This document shows positions 22,652 through 34,787 of a DNA stretch of 64,000 nt, one piece after another. Position 1 is the first letter of the stretch; the number at the start of each line of letters is the position of its first letter. Both the position numbers and the translations under genes were made by a program. The stretch is from contig BEDY01000001.1 in the NCBI GenBank assembly GCA_002335605.1, positions 682,001-746,000 on the forward strand, read 5' to 3'. Below the pieces are notes generated by a model. It was not told the DNA's origin. It did no database searches and saw nothing but the letters and a program-made list of their open reading frames with translations. The DNA is from Prillingera fragicola. Taxonomy: Eukaryota; Basidiomycota; Tremellomycetes; Trichosporonales; Trichosporonaceae.

Positions 22652-23458
22652 GCACAGCAGCAGCCTCACTTCCAACGCCTCCACCGACCCCCCGCCGGTC
22701 AGCACCGGTGACGACAAAAAGTCCAGCGGTGCTGTACGACGGGAAAGTGACCGCAACGTTTGTCTCTCCGGGCACGATCCGCATCGTCGTGAGGGCAGCT
22801 GGGAGGATGACTTGGTGGTGGGTCGGGGTACCGTTTCATTACTCCCCGCTACACGCTCAGACCGTCACTGTGGTGTGTTCGCGCGAGATCTGAAACTGGG
22901 CTACAGGAGCTTACTTGTAGCATTCTGGGTGTTTGGCCTTTACCGTTGAGGAGACTTCGGGTAGGCTAGAGGTTGGAGAGACGCTGGTGATTCGGCCAGG
23001 GGAGCGACGGACTTTCAGCACGAGTGATGGCGTGGACGTCTCTGTCGTCACGAGTGGGCCGCCAGGAGGACTGGATGAGGATCTTTGTGAGTTGCTGTGC
23101 GTGCCAGTCCTGACAGTTCAAGTGAGATATTGCTGTGCGTTTTGACAAGCGCGCACTCTGAAATGATGCTCACGTCGCCACAACGCCCGCGTTCACACCA
23201 CACACATCCTGAACACTCACGCAGTCAACTACCTCAACGCCTGCGCGGAAAATCACACCCCGCCAGGCATCTTCCAGCTCTTTGTCCTTTTTCGGGCCGC
23301 AGATATCGTCCTGGCGTTACCGATGAGGCTGGGCGTTGTGCTCAGCTATGTGCTCGGTTAGTCGGGTGAATGCTGAGGCTGACTGGCGACCAGGATATTT
23401 GATTGGGGAGAAGTTGTTGGGCCTTCAGGCTAGAGCGGGGTGTAGGAAAGACGTGTAG
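22615..23458 (+). CDS. Small cupin-fold protein
   Basis: Exons: 22615-22872, 22921-23086, 23225-23356, 23394-23458, giving 206 aa. The spliced product has a cupin pattern: WWVGVPFHYSPLHAQTVTV, GCLAFTVEETSGRLEVG, LVIRPGERRTFSTSDGVDV. The C-terminus (LFNYLNACAENHTPPGIFQL, LFRAADIVLALPMRLGVVLS) is typical of cupin_2 proteins with a helical tail. One histidine of the first cupin motif is seen (H in PFHYSP), but a full His-x-His metal site is not obvious. The substrate is unknown. Introns 1, 2 and 3 are 48, 138 and 37 nt. The start is uncertain between 22615 and 22642. Confidence 0.7.
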
Positions 23459-23806
23459 CATGTTCTTTGCTAGGAGCATTGTTGATACAATGGGAATCGA
23501 TGAAAGCTAATCTTTTGATGCTGCGACTGTAGATTTCCGGATGGATGCCGGCAATGTTCTCGAGCTCGGTGACGTCACCAAAACACTCGGCCTCGGGCGA
23601 GTCGGTTAGTAACGGCTCTCTTTGTAGTGGATGGCACATGTATCCTCTGGGCTGAACAACGTCTCCAAGCGCCAGACCTGCTGACAGCAAAGAGGTTTCT
23701 TGGCACAACACATCCTTCTTTAACTGCGTGTCCACGTCCAAAGCTAGCCCTTTACAACAGACATCTCTCTACCCTCTCCCTGCTGACCCCCTCGACATAG
23801 CTCACA
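23459..23806. other. Intergenic upstream of GH15
   Basis: A 348-bp space with the cupin 3' UTR and the GH15 promoter. Nothing specific was recognised. Confidence 0.4.
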
Positions 23807-26477
23807 ATGCCGAACCAGCACATGAAAGGCACCTCCTTTCAGCGTCCAGAGTTTGATCGCACCGAGTCCTCCTTCCGTCCCCGCGAGCTGTTTGACGAGG
23901 CAGGCCGCGCAGTATGCGGCATTCAGGTGGGTAACGTTTCGTGTAGCATGAACGGAATTGGAGCTACGACCTCAACGACGCCACAGAGAGTACTGTACTG
24001 ATGCGAACAGGAATATGCCCTCATTGGTAACCTCAAAGTAAGGTGCTACATGAAGCGTGACTGATAGTAGACTGCGGCGTGTGTGAGCCTTGACGGCTCT
24101 ATCGAGTCCATGTGTATCCCCTACTTTGACTCGCCGAGGTAGGTGCCTCACCATGAAGCTGGTGCTAACAGGTGTCAGTGTCTTTGCGCGCATGCTCGAT
24201 GCCAACAAGGGTGGACACTTCTTTGTCACTCCGTGAGTACAGTTGATGAGACCGAACTGACAAGTGTAGGACGACGCAGTTCCGCCCGTAAGTCGACACT
24301 TGAGGCGCGGCCTGACGCCCACAGAAAGCAATACTATGCGCCCAACTCAAACGTTCTCGTCACCAAGTTTTTGGCCGAGCAGAACGTAGGCGCGGTCACC
24401 GACCTTCTTGTGCCCTCTGGCGCCAACATGTCTGGTCTGCAGGACCGCGCGCCCCTGCCGTGGCTGATCCGCAAAGTCGAGAGTCTCCACGGCAAGGTAA
24501 AGTTCCGCATGGAGTGTGCACCTGCATTCAACTACTGCCGTGACAAGCACGACACGGATCTTGTCGACGACGACTCGGCGCCGTCCATAAAGCACACCAA
24601 AGTCAAGGGCCTGTTCACCTCTCGTGATCTCCACCTGGACCTGCGCTACCTCGCCGCTACTGATGACGAGGCCACGCCCGCTCCTGAGATTAATTTTAAG
24701 GTTGAAACGCTCGAGGGCCGTGACCTCCTCGGTCCAGCCATTACAGCCGACTTTGAGCTCGAGGAGGGCCAGGTGGTCTACTTTGTCATGCGCCAAGTGC
24801 CCAGCAAGCACTACATGAGCTACGAGCACAAGCTCGCCGCTGAAGGTGACGAGGCGCGTGCCCTCGAGATGGGTATCCCGGTCGACAAGCTGCGTGCTGC
24901 AGCCCATCTCCTCCGTCCGGAGGATAACCCAATCATGACTCGTGCAGTCGTCGACGGCCTGATCAACGACACGAACAACTATTGGCGTACCTGGATCGCA
25001 AAGTGCACGTACCGTGGGCGCTGGAGGGAAGTTATGCGCCGTAGTGCGCTCACTCTGTATGTTTGTGGGAGTGTGGCAGCGCTGACGGGGAAAGCAAAAT
25101 GCTCGTCTTTGAGGAGACAGGTGCCATTGTCGCTGCACCGACATTCTCCCTGCCAGAGTATATCGGAGGCGTCCGTAACTGGGATTACCGCTTCACCTGG
25201 GTGCGCGACACGTCGTTCACGATTTATGCCCTCATCAGGCTGGGATTCTACGACGAGTACGTGTTGTACTGTAGCTAGAGCTGACGTACAGGGCCAAGTC
25301 GTTCGTCGATTTTATTCTCCAACGGCTCAAGGACCGCAACTCGGATGGCTCGCTCCAGATGTGCGTGTCTCTTGCAGACCCAGTGCTGACACCGTAGCGT
25401 CTATACTATCCACGGCAGCAAGGACTTGCCCGAGGAGGAGCTCAACCACCTTGACGGCCACAAGGGTTCCAAGCCTGTCCGCATTGGCAATGGCGCAGCG
25501 GACCACCTCCAGCTCGTGAGTCATTTAAGTTTGTAAAGCTGACAGGCAGGACATTTACGGCGAGCTCCTCGACTGCATCTATCTCTCGCAGAAGTACAGC
25601 GCTCCTTTGGTGGGTACGATGACTGAGCAATACTGAAACACAGAGCTGGGACTCCTGGGTGGCTGTCCGTCAGGTCGTGGACTATGTTGTGACGCAGGTT
25701 AACGTACCCGACCTTTCAATTTGGTGAGAGGCAGGTGCCAAGGAGGCATTGGCTGACATTGACAGGGAGCCTCGCGGCGAACGCAAGAACTACACCTACT
25801 CTAAAATTATGATGTGGGTTGCGCTCGACCGCGGCCTGCGTCTCGTCGACAAGCGCAGCCTGCCCTGCCCGAATCGCGACACATGGCGTCGCACGCGTGA
25901 CCAACTGTACGAGGATATTATGTCAAAGGCTTGGAAGTATGTCTGACTGGCTAGAACGTCGCTGACAACAGCCCCGTGGACAAGTTCTTTGGCCAGTCAT
26001 ACGAGGAAACCGACGTACTCGACTCTGCCACACGTGAGTCTTACGACCAGGACCAACTGACAGCCAGTCGTCATGCCTCTCGTCTTCTTCATCTCAGCCG
26101 CCGACCCGCGCTTCACAAGCACCCTGGACCGCATCCTCAAGACACCCGCAAAGGGCGGTCTGACCATCAACTCGTCCATCTTCCGGTACGACGTGCACAA
26201 GTCGGACGACGGCGTTGGCGGCGAGGAAGGTGCCTTTTCTCTGTGCACGCTCTGGGGTATCGAAGCCTGCACGCGTGCTGGGCTGTATAACAAGAAATAC
26301 CTCGACAAGGCCGTTTCAATGTTTATCGAGTTTTTGCGCTACGGAAACCACGTCGAGCTGTTTAGTGAAGAAATCTCGCCCGGTGGTGAAGGTCTGGGCA
26401 ACACGCCGCAGGCGTTCTCGCATGTCACCCTCATTTCGGCGGGATTCAACCTCGACCGAGCGCTGGGCTCGCGATAG
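23807..26477 (+). CDS. Glycoside hydrolase family 15 glucosidase/trehalase-type
   Basis: Fourteen exons: 23807-23926, 24011-24037, 24071-24138, 24179-24232, 24270-24287, 24325-25056, 25095-25256, 25292-25360, 25398-25515, 25550-25609, 25644-25723, 25766-25936, 25972-26033, 26068-26477, giving 716 aa. It has the bacterial-type GH15 layout: an N-terminal beta-sandwich ([36 protein letters not shown]) and a C-terminal (alpha/alpha)6 barrel with [50 protein letters not shown] and [11 protein letters not shown]. The acid/base candidates are the glutamates in QLDIYGE and EEGAF. No signal peptide is present, so it is probably intracellular, acting on glucans or trehalose. It includes an 18-nt and a 27-nt exon. 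Confidence 0.92.
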
Positions 26478-26634
26478 GTGTGAAAGAGGATACAGTAGGT
26501 GAAAGAAGATACAGTAGGCACCACAACCAAAGACTGAAGAATTTTGTAAATCGATGCAAGACAGATACACACGCTCGAGCACTTCCACCTTGCATTCAAA
26601 CGTTTAATTGTCCTCTACCATCTACATCGGCGCT

Positions 26635-29011
26635 CTAGAGCACGGCATCAATTATGACCTGTGCCTCAGCCTCGATAGCCTCGAGCAGGGTCTTGGCCTC
26701 CTGGCCGACCTCCTCGGCGGCCTCCTCCACAGCCTCCTCGACCGCCTTGACGGCCTCGTCGACGTCCTCCGTGGCGTCCTTTTTGCCGTGCCCGACCCAC
26801 TCGTCGAGCCAGCGGAAGACCTCGTAGTGCCACCTCTTAGAGTTGGCGGCCTTGAGGACCCAGTGGTTCTCGTCCGGGAAGTAGAGGAAGCGCGAGGGCA
26901 CGCCATTGAGCTGCAGCGCCGTAAAGGTGCCGATCGCCTGGGACTCGGGAAGGCGGTAGTCCTTGCCGCCTTGGATGACGAGCTGGGGAGTGCTCCACTC
27001 GCCGACGTGGTTCATCGGGTTCCAGCGTTCATAGTTTGCGCGCGCGACGGTGGGAGACCCTTCAAACTCGCGCGTGGGGAAGAAGACCTCCTCAGTCTCG
27101 TAGTAGGTAATGGTGGTGTCGAGGATGCCGTCGTGGTAGACGAGAGCCTTGAAACCAAAGATGTTGTGGCCGTTGATCCAGTTGATCATGTAGCCACCAT
27201 ACGAGGCGCCGAGGGCGACTGTCCGGTCGGGGTCAATCTCAGTGTACTTGGACAGAGCGGCCTGGTAGCCCGCGAGCAGGTCCTGGTACGGGCGGTCACC
27301 CCAGTGGTTCTTGATGCGGTCGGTAAACTCTTGGCCATAGCCTGTGGAACCAGTGGGGTTGATGGCGACGACAAAGTAGCCCATGGACGCATAGACGGCA
27401 GGGTTCCAGCGGGTAGACCACGAGTCGGTCCACGCGCCCTGAGGACCACCGTGAATGAGGAAAGCCATTGGCCAAGTGCCCGCCTTGTCGTCCTTGCTCC
27501 ACCCGCGGGGCTTGATGACCCATCCCATGACGCGACGTCCGTCGGCGCCTGCGAACCAGAGCTCCTCGGCCCTCTGGCCATCAAGACGTCCGTCAATGTG
27601 CTCCTTGGAGTAGTTGGAGATGTAGCGCAGCTCCTGGTGGGGGACCTTGTCAGGGTCAGAGGCATCCTCCTCGAGGTCGAGGAACAGAATGTCCATAGGG
27701 GACTGGATCGACGATGACGAAAGCAAAAAGGCATCGTGACGGAGCTGCTGGATCGAAGATATCGAGCCCTTGAACAGCAGAGGCGTAGGGAGGCGGCCGG
27801 GGGTCGAGAGATGGTAAGGAAGGACGCGGCCGTTGTACTCGGCGAGGACGTAGAACGACTTGGAGTCTAGCGCCCACGAGAAGAACTGGGGCGAGCGGTT
27901 CCACTCCGAGGTCCACTTCTGCGACCTGCCAATCTTCCCGCCCTCGCGCAGCGTGTGCACGACGACGACTCTCTTGTCACTCTCGTAGCCGTCCTCGGCC
28001 TGCTCGAGCCAGGCGACCTTGGTGCCATCAGGGCTGAATTCGACGTCAGTCACGGCGCCCTGGTTGCCTGGAGTGAGCTGAGCAGGACGCGACCCAGGCT
28101 TGTCAAACGGCATGAGGTAGACCTCCATGCGCGTGTGCGTGGCAACGTTCAGGTGAGGAGGCTTGAGGGCAAAGGCAACGTGGGTAGATGAGATTGAAAT
28201 CTGGTCATCGCTGATGACGTCCATTTGCGAGTGCTGTGAGTGTGAGCGGCTGCAAAAGAGCACGGAAGATGTAACTCACAATCTTGGTGCCCTTGAGGAG
28301 GTTGATAAACTCGTGCTTTGAGCTAAACTCCTCGTCCTTGCCCTTCTTCTTGCGTTCGAGGTGAGTCATGCCAAGAGTATAGACACGGCCGGGAATGCGC
28401 CAAGTGTCCCAGTGACGAACATACAGGCTGTCGTACAGCTGTCCCGTGTCGCCACGGTTCTCAAACTTCTTGTCGCACTCGGCAGTCTTCTCAAAGTCCT
28501 CATTCTCGAGCCACACGGCACCGTTAAACACCAAGTTTTGCGACTTGATATCGTATTGGAGCGAGCTGGGGTCAATGCTCTTGGGAAAGTCAAGCAAGTG
28601 CATGACGGGGCCGGGGTTGTGGTGCTTGATCTGGAAGTGGTACATGGTCGTTCCATTCAGGTAGGCAACAGTCTCGGGCGACAGCCAGATGAACTCGCCA
28701 TACTCGGCTGGGCTTCCCTGAAAGATCCGTTTGGGCTCCGAGGCGTTGAGCTGTGGGTGGAGCATGTAGATTGTGCGAGTAGTGCTGATATTGTCAGTCA
28801 GGTCCATCAATGTCCAAACCTACGTCTCATTGTGAGGCCACCATTGGTCGACGACGTTGATGGCATGGGTGCCATCCGGGGAAGCGACAGGGATATGAGG
28901 TCTCGGTGCCGAGAGCATGTCGACCGGAGTGAATGGCTTGGTGTTGGAACCCACCACGGCGGTGGCGAGGCCTACCGCTGCGGCGGTGAAAGACAAAATG
29001 CCTGTCTTCAT
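26635..29011 (-). CDS. DPP5: Secreted dipeptidyl-peptidase V-like serine peptidase (S9C)
   Basis: Exons: 29011-28824, 28784-28280, 28233-26635, giving 763 aa. The start MKTGILSFTAAAVGLATAVV is a signal peptide. A beta-propeller region follows (LTPGNQGAVTDVEFSPDG, WALDSKSFYVLAEYNGRVLP), then the prolyl-oligopeptidase catalytic domain. The triad is S575 in GASYGGYM, D656 in GGKDYR and H688 in ENHW. This family removes N-terminal dipeptides and is secreted by fungi. An unusual C-terminal tail of about 50 residues is acidic and helical (ATEDVDEAVKAVEEAVEE). It is divergent from the HAD phosphatase gene, 240 bp away. Confidence 0.93.
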
Positions 29012-29251
29012 GATTGCAGTAGTGTGGGCAACAGAGACGTCTGAGAGATGCGTCGAGGGCCAAGAACGCCGAGTTGCCCTACTCTCTCTCACACACAATG
29101 AAGCCGCAGACGTCACTGCAATTGGATCCGGTGGGGCTCCAGAGAGGCCACGTGGGGCGGACCCTGAATCCATCGAAACCAGATGAGAACGGTGACGACA
29201 AGTAGTGTGCTGAGGCCCGTGTGCATGTTGGAACCACACACATATCTCGCC

Positions 29252-30153
29252 ATGCCCAAGAATCTCGTAGTGTACGACTTTGACAACTCATTCACTGATC
29301 AGGATACAACTTGCTGGGTGTTTGAGGTGCTCGACACAAAGCTCAGGCGCTTAATTGAAGAGCGCGAATATGATCCAAACCAGACTTATGGAACTATCCC
29401 GGATCTGACGTGAGTAGGAGTACTAAGAGTGACTTGACAGCCAACTGACAAAGCTGCAAGCGATTGGATGATGAACGAGCTTTACGAGGCTGGCTACACG
29501 CGCGAGCAAGTTGAGGACGCTCTACGTGTCCACCCAGTGGTACGTGTCGAGGCTGCTGCACGGTGTGGCTGAGCTCACTCGGGCACAGCACCCAGCGATG
29601 AAGCGGGCCGTCACCTCGCTCAAAGCACGAGGGGACACACAATTCCTATGCCTCTCCAACTCAAACAGCATCTACATCCAAGCGGTGCTTGAAGCTCAAG
29701 GCCTGTCTGACCTCTTTGACGAGATCATTACCAACCCATCACGCTGGGAAGGCGAGCGACTGCGCGTGACGCGTCGCCTGCCGCCTGACGGCCCGCAACA
29801 TCACTGCACTCTTGACTGCAGCGCCAACATGTGCAAGGGCGAAGAGCTGGACGCCTGGGTGAACGCACATGGAGGACGCGGCGCGTTTGACAGGATTGTC
29901 TATGTTGGCGACGGGCACAATGATTTCTGTCCCATCACGCGGCTTGAAGCCAGGGACATTGCGTGTGTACGCACGGGGCGGTCGCTGGAAAAGAAGGTCA
30001 AGGGGGATGAAGGCAAGAGTTTGCAGGCGCGGGTCCAGTACTGGGATCAGGCGTGGATACTTGACGAGTGAGTGGCATTGTGGCGGGCATCAACACTGGA
30101 GCGACAGTTTGAGGCGCCGAGTGATCGCCCAGAGTACCAAACTGGTCGTGTGA
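29252..30153 (+). CDS. PHOSPHO1/2-type HAD phosphatase
   Basis: Exons: 29252-29409, 29461-29539, 29589-30067, 30108-30153, giving 253 aa. The start VVYDFDNSFTDQDTT is the HAD motif I, with D nucleophile and acid. FLCLSNSNSIYI is motif II and VYVGDGHNDFCP motif III. The spliced VHPVHPAMKRAV segment restores the family's cap region. Close relatives hydrolyse phosphocholine or phosphoethanolamine or, in other members, pyridoxal phosphate. If the last intron (30068-30107) is retained, the protein ends at the TGA at 30069-30071, after an extra E. The upstream ATG at 29183 would add 23 residues with no family match. Confidence 0.87.
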
Positions 30154-30559
30154 GGTCTATGCTGCGGATTACAACCGCTCATGGCCCACTCTCCCCAACA
30201 TTTCTTGAGCATTTGCTGGTTGTTGGGTCCGGGGCCCGGTGCTGACATTACCAGATTGTTTTCCACCTTGTAGCTTGCCTTTTTTCAGCCCAGACGGCCA
30301 GAGCCGAAATCCGGTGGGCTGCATGTCTATTATGAATCTTGTAATCTGATTAGAAAATCAATCCTAATGAACCCCCGCTTACGGCCGTGTGTCCGATAAA
30401 TGCGGATAGGGTGTGTGCGACATGTGCCGGCTATTGGCTCAGGCCGGGGTCATCCTGCACTAGCAGCAGTGCTGCATCGTCTCTTTGCCAGTCGCCAGCT
30501 TTACTCGTCGCATCTTTGCATCTAATCAACCCCCTAAACCCCTCTCCCTCTCCGCAACG
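30154..30559. other. Intergenic, 406 bp
   Basis: It presumably holds a 3' UTR and the PXMP4 promoter. The middle (about 30320-30365) is AT-rich. No element was assigned. Confidence 0.4.
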
Positions 30560-31642
30560 ATGGTCTCGGCAGCTGTCCAGAAATTCATCACCAAGTGCGT
30601 CACTCTTTGACACTACAAAACCTAACTTCTGCAACCTGTTACTCACACGTCCAGCCCCGCACACCACGACCTGCTCGCAATCCTCAAGGGTGCGCGCAAT
30701 GGTCTTGTGTACGGTGTCAAGGTGCGCTTTCCCCATGCGCTTGTCATGGCAGCGCTTTTCAGCCACAAGCCCTGGCCTACCCGCATCCACGGCATTCTCA
30801 GCGCAACACGCACCCACGCCGTGTCGCTTGCAAAGTTTGTGACAATCTACAAGACTGCTTTGCTGCTGCAGAAAAAGCTCAACGGTGGCAAGGAGCGTGA
30901 CCTCGACACCTTTATCGCCGGCGGTATCGGCGGTTGGTGGGTCTTTGGCGAGCGTTCACCAGTGAGTACCGAGGATCGCGAGGGTTGCATTTGCATAAAG
31001 CAAAGTGGGGTCAACCGGGTGGAGCTGGAACCGTACTCGCACGGACAGCGCGGACAGTGACTCTTCCGAGTGCTGCCGACGTGCTCTCTGAGCTCAAACT
31101 ACGTGCCACGAGCGCTTCACGGCCATGATGCTCGTCGCAGTCATCAGCAGCGGCCTGCACGCTGTTCGGCGGCGTCGGAGCCGCCAGCGACCCTTGTCCC
31201 GGCCCATCCCCGGATAGTGCTGACTGGCCTTCAGATCAACGAGCAGATTGTGCTCTACATCATGTCGCGCGCGATCATGTCGTTTGTCCCGCGCCTGTAC
31301 TCAAACACGGCCTCGCCGCCAAAGTATCCTTGCCAGCCCTTGGAGCACCCGCTGCCGCCCGTCACCTCGCCCGCGGCCAACCCCCGCCCGATCCCCCCCG
31401 CCCCTACACCGTTCGCCATGATTGCCGCCCTCTCGTGGGGTATGTGTCTCTACATGTTCCGCCACAGGGGAGAGCGTCTCCAACCCGGAATTGTCAACTC
31501 TATGCGTACGTCGTGTTGCTGTAGCTGGCGTGGCCCATCTTAACAGCCCCTGCACTAATCATTCGCTAACTCCACAGGCTACCTGTACCACGAGTCCGAG
31601 ACCTGGCACGACCTCCGCACCCTCCTCTGGCACAACAAGTAG
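30560..31642 (+). CDS. PXMP4: Peroxisomal membrane protein 4 (PXMP4/PMP24)
   Basis: Exons: 30560-30594, 30655-30961, 31235-31505, 31578-31642, giving 225 aa. It belongs to the Tim17/Tim22/Tim23/PMP24 family. The signature GARNGLVYGVKVRFPHALVM, the THAVSLAKFVTIYK helix, GGIGGWWVFGE, INEQIVLYIMSRAIMSF and the tail YLYHESETWHDLRTLL match vertebrate PXMP4 in order. Multi-pass peroxisomal membrane protein of uncertain role. Intron 2 is 273 nt, far longer than its neighbours; the flanking exons join in phase 0 at a conserved site, so it is spliced. Confidence 0.9.
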
Positions 31643-32202
31643 GCAACCACGGTATTCCCGCCATAGAACCCACCGCAGCCACCGCCAAGCACCCACTCGA
31701 CGACACCACCACAGCACAGTGTGCACCACCTGATCTGCCCAAACGCGCCGGCGCGCGCGCGCGCGTATGGGGAGGGGCTAATTTCTTTCATCCTTACCTT
31801 CGTCCTACGCTTGGCAGCCCCGCGGCCTAGAGTCCAGTGTAGTTGTATCGCTATGTACGCCCTGTCGGACACGCGTTGCCGGATCAGCCCTCGGTCGGTA
31901 GGGTACATGGGCGGGGTGTGGAGATGGCGTGGGCTGGGTGGACTTATTTCGCTGATTGGCGCGACACGGCGACTAATGTTGGTGCTAACCGAGACTCATG
32001 TCCGAGCGTCTTATTCTGGCAAATCAGTCTTTGCCGCCATTTCTGCTAACTGTCGCTCGGCCAACATCGCTGTGCATGCTTTCTCGCAGCACGGTGAGCG
32101 ACGGACGGAAGGCAGAAGCAATCGCCTCGCGGTCCCACCAATGCCACGCATCACCTCACCCCCGTGTTGCGAGTCAAGACATATGCATAATGACAACAGA
32201 TA
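31643..32202. other. Intergenic, convergent, 560 bp
   Basis: It lies between two 3' ends. It contains an alternating GC run at 31751-31765 (15 nt), a simple repeat that can adopt Z-DNA. No gene is supported. Confidence 0.5.
31751..31765. repeat. (GC)n dinucleotide run
   Basis: Seven and a half GC units follow a CGCGCCG stretch in the convergent intergenic region. Confidence 0.8.
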
Positions 32203-34787
32203 TCAAACAAACTGCGGCCGCACAAACGCAGCGGCGCGCATCGCCCTCTCGGCGTCGGTCAAACTCGCCTCTCTCCCAGTAACGACGTACAGCTCGCTCA
32301 ACCCTTCTGCTGCAGCAGCAGAGCGCTGCCGGGCAACGACAAACTTGCCAGCGTGCGTCTGGCCGTAGGCCTCGGTCGTGCCCGGGTCCGCGAGGAGGGC
32401 GGCGCGGAGGGAGGCGAGCGCGTTGCTGTCTGCCGGCTCGATGGGGCCGGTGGCCTCGGTGACGGCACAGTGGTGGTACACGGTCGTCGCGGCGGGTTTC
32501 CCTGCGTGCTCGGCCGGCTGCGGTGAGGGCGCAAGAGCGGCGAAGAGCGCGAGCGTGGCCGAGTGCTCGGGCGTAAACTCTTGCAGAGTAGGGAGGAGGA
32601 CGAGCAGCAGCATGCCCTCGCGGGTCACAAACGTGAGCCGGCGCTGCGTGCCCGCGACAAAGACCGATTTCGTGTGCCAGGTCACGTCGACGCGGTCGCT
32701 CGTCGCTGCGGCCAGGTCGCTCTCCGCCGGCGAGGGGAGGGCTGGGCTCGGCGCGCCGGCTTCGACAGTTGTGCGAGGCGCAACCACTAGTGGAGGGAGC
32801 TGTGCGCGCGCTGCGCTCTCTGGTGAGAGGGTCGCCGCACTATCTCCGCCGGTTGCTGGGACGCTGGCAGAGTCGTCCTCTGGGCCAGCGGGAGGATTAG
32901 ATGTGGAACGCTTGCGGGGTTGCGGTGCGGCGATGGGGGTAGCCTCGTCCGTGGCCTTGCCCAGAGCTGGTGCCGACGGAGGATAGCCTTGAGTGGCCTT
33001 GTCATCGGCACTGTCGTCCGAGGCTGGCTCGCCTCGCGACTCCATATCGCCAGTCTCCTGGGCCGCCTCTGTGGGTTCCTCCTTGGATTCCACGGCGGGC
33101 ACATCGTCCTGGACACCTCCTTCCTTGTCCGCTTCGGGCTCAGCCTCTGGCTTAGCCTCTTCCTCGGCCGCCGCTTCGTCTGGCTTGGTGGAACCGCCCA
33201 GACCAAGCACATACCCCACATTCCCCACCGCGTCACCAATACCGCCCAGTCCACCGCCCAGTCCACCGCCCAGTCCACCAAGACTCAAGCTCGGCCAGCG
33301 CGACTTGTTGCTGCTCACTGACCCGTGTGGGGTGTGAGTCTGCGCCTCGCTCGCTGTAGTGTGCTCCGGGATGGCCGGCGCGGCGTTGACACTTGCTGAC
33401 TGGCTCGTAGGAGTCGAGCCGGTGGTCGCGCTCACAGATCCACTGGCTTCAGTCGCAATTGCGATCGGCGCGCTCGCGGCAGGCTCGAGTGGTGTCGCAG
33501 CACTTGGACCAGGTGTAACGCTTCTCGAGACAGGTGTCGAGCCGCTGATCCACGAGAATGGACTTGAGAGTCCCCAGCTCGCTTTGCGGGGCTCGCTCCC
33601 ACCGGCTGTGGCAGGGGTGAGCTTGCCAGCGTCGCGTTGGTCGTGCCTCTCGTGCCGCCGACGGCCAAAGCCAAAGCCGAGTGTTTGGCGGTGGTCACGC
33701 AACTCCTTCTCTGGTGCTGGCTGTGGCGGCGGAGGAATGCTCGCCCTTAGCGGGGGGTCGAGGAGGCGAAGAAGTGCTGTCCACGCTTCGGCCGAGAGGT
33801 TGGCACCTGAGCGAGCCAGGGGCCCATTTCGTCCCAGCACAGCGACAGTGCTGCCGTCCGGTACTGCTGCATCCTTGGCGAATGCGTCGGCCGCAGGACG
33901 ATGCTCCTCGGAAGGAGCAGGCGCACCTCCAAGCCACAGCTTGAGCGGGTGCGCTGGAGGAGGCGCCAAGTAGGCAGTCTCAAACGCCACTGCGAACCGC
34001 GTCCAGAACCGCTCCAGCGTCGAAGAGAATGCTGGTGTCGGAGGCAGATGCGAGTCGAGCGTCGAGTTGAGAAGGCAAAAGTCGTCGTAACCCCGCCTCA
34101 GGCCGTCGACGAGCATGCGATCAGTGAGAGTCTGGGCTGGAACCAGCTCGACAGTCTTGCCTGGGGCCGGGGTCGAGTCTGGCGCGACGAGCGCAAGCGT
34201 AATGCAGATGTAGATGAACCACTCTGGCTCTGGCGAGTAGACGATGAGGCGCGACTGATGCGAATGCATGGCCCAGTACAGTGGCTCGTCGGTCTGTTCC
34301 TCTCGCTCGTCACTTGCCATCATGCTACGCACGTCAGCGCCTCGCCTGTGACAGTCCATGTATGTGCGCACTCTGCAAAGCCCATGAGACCCTTAGCGAG
34401 GCCGACCTGGCGCAGCATGCGGTCGCGGCTCACACCGCCAGCCTCACGCGATGTGTAAAAGAGGATCTGGCCCGCCTCGCGAAGATCGTCCTCTAGGTCG
34501 CGGTCGCGCTCCCCTGGGTCCACGATTCGTTTAGTGTCTGCATCCCCATCTGCCGCCGCATCCTCCCCAGTCGTACAAGCAGCAGCAGAAGAGTCTGTCC
34601 GGTTGTTGTCAGGAGAATCAGACGGGTTCACATCACTGGTGCTGCCGGGGATAGAGCCGGTTCCCGCTGCGTCGTGTTCCTTTTCTGCTGCCTGCTTTGC
34701 CACCTTGTTCGCCAAGGTTGGGTTGAAGATGACAAAGTGCGCGAGGGCTGGTGGCACAGACGCGGGTGCCGGGGTGGGGATGGGCAT
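32203..34787 (-). CDS. CCZ1: Vacuolar fusion protein CCZ1 (Rab7 GEF subunit)
   Basis: Exons: 34787-34372 and 34324-32203, giving 845 aa. Ccz1 pairs with Mon1 as the exchange factor for Rab7/Ypt7 on endosomes and vacuoles. The first longin domain is clear: LAHFVIFNPTLANK, LEDDLREAGQILFYTS, DRMLRQVGLAKGLMGFADM, then HSHQSRLIVYSPEPEWFIYI across the splice. A second longin-like part starts at about residue 620 (VFVAGTQRRLTFV). Between them is a very long Ser/Pro/Glu-rich insert with a glycine-repeat patch (GGLGGGLGGGLGGIGDAVG). The insert makes the protein longer than yeast Ccz1. It is divergent from the phosphoglycerate mutase-like gene. Confidence 0.88.

Noticed and set aside
26608..27717. 369-codon plus-strand ORF opposite DPPV
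   Set aside because: Antisense shadow of the peptidase catalytic domain.
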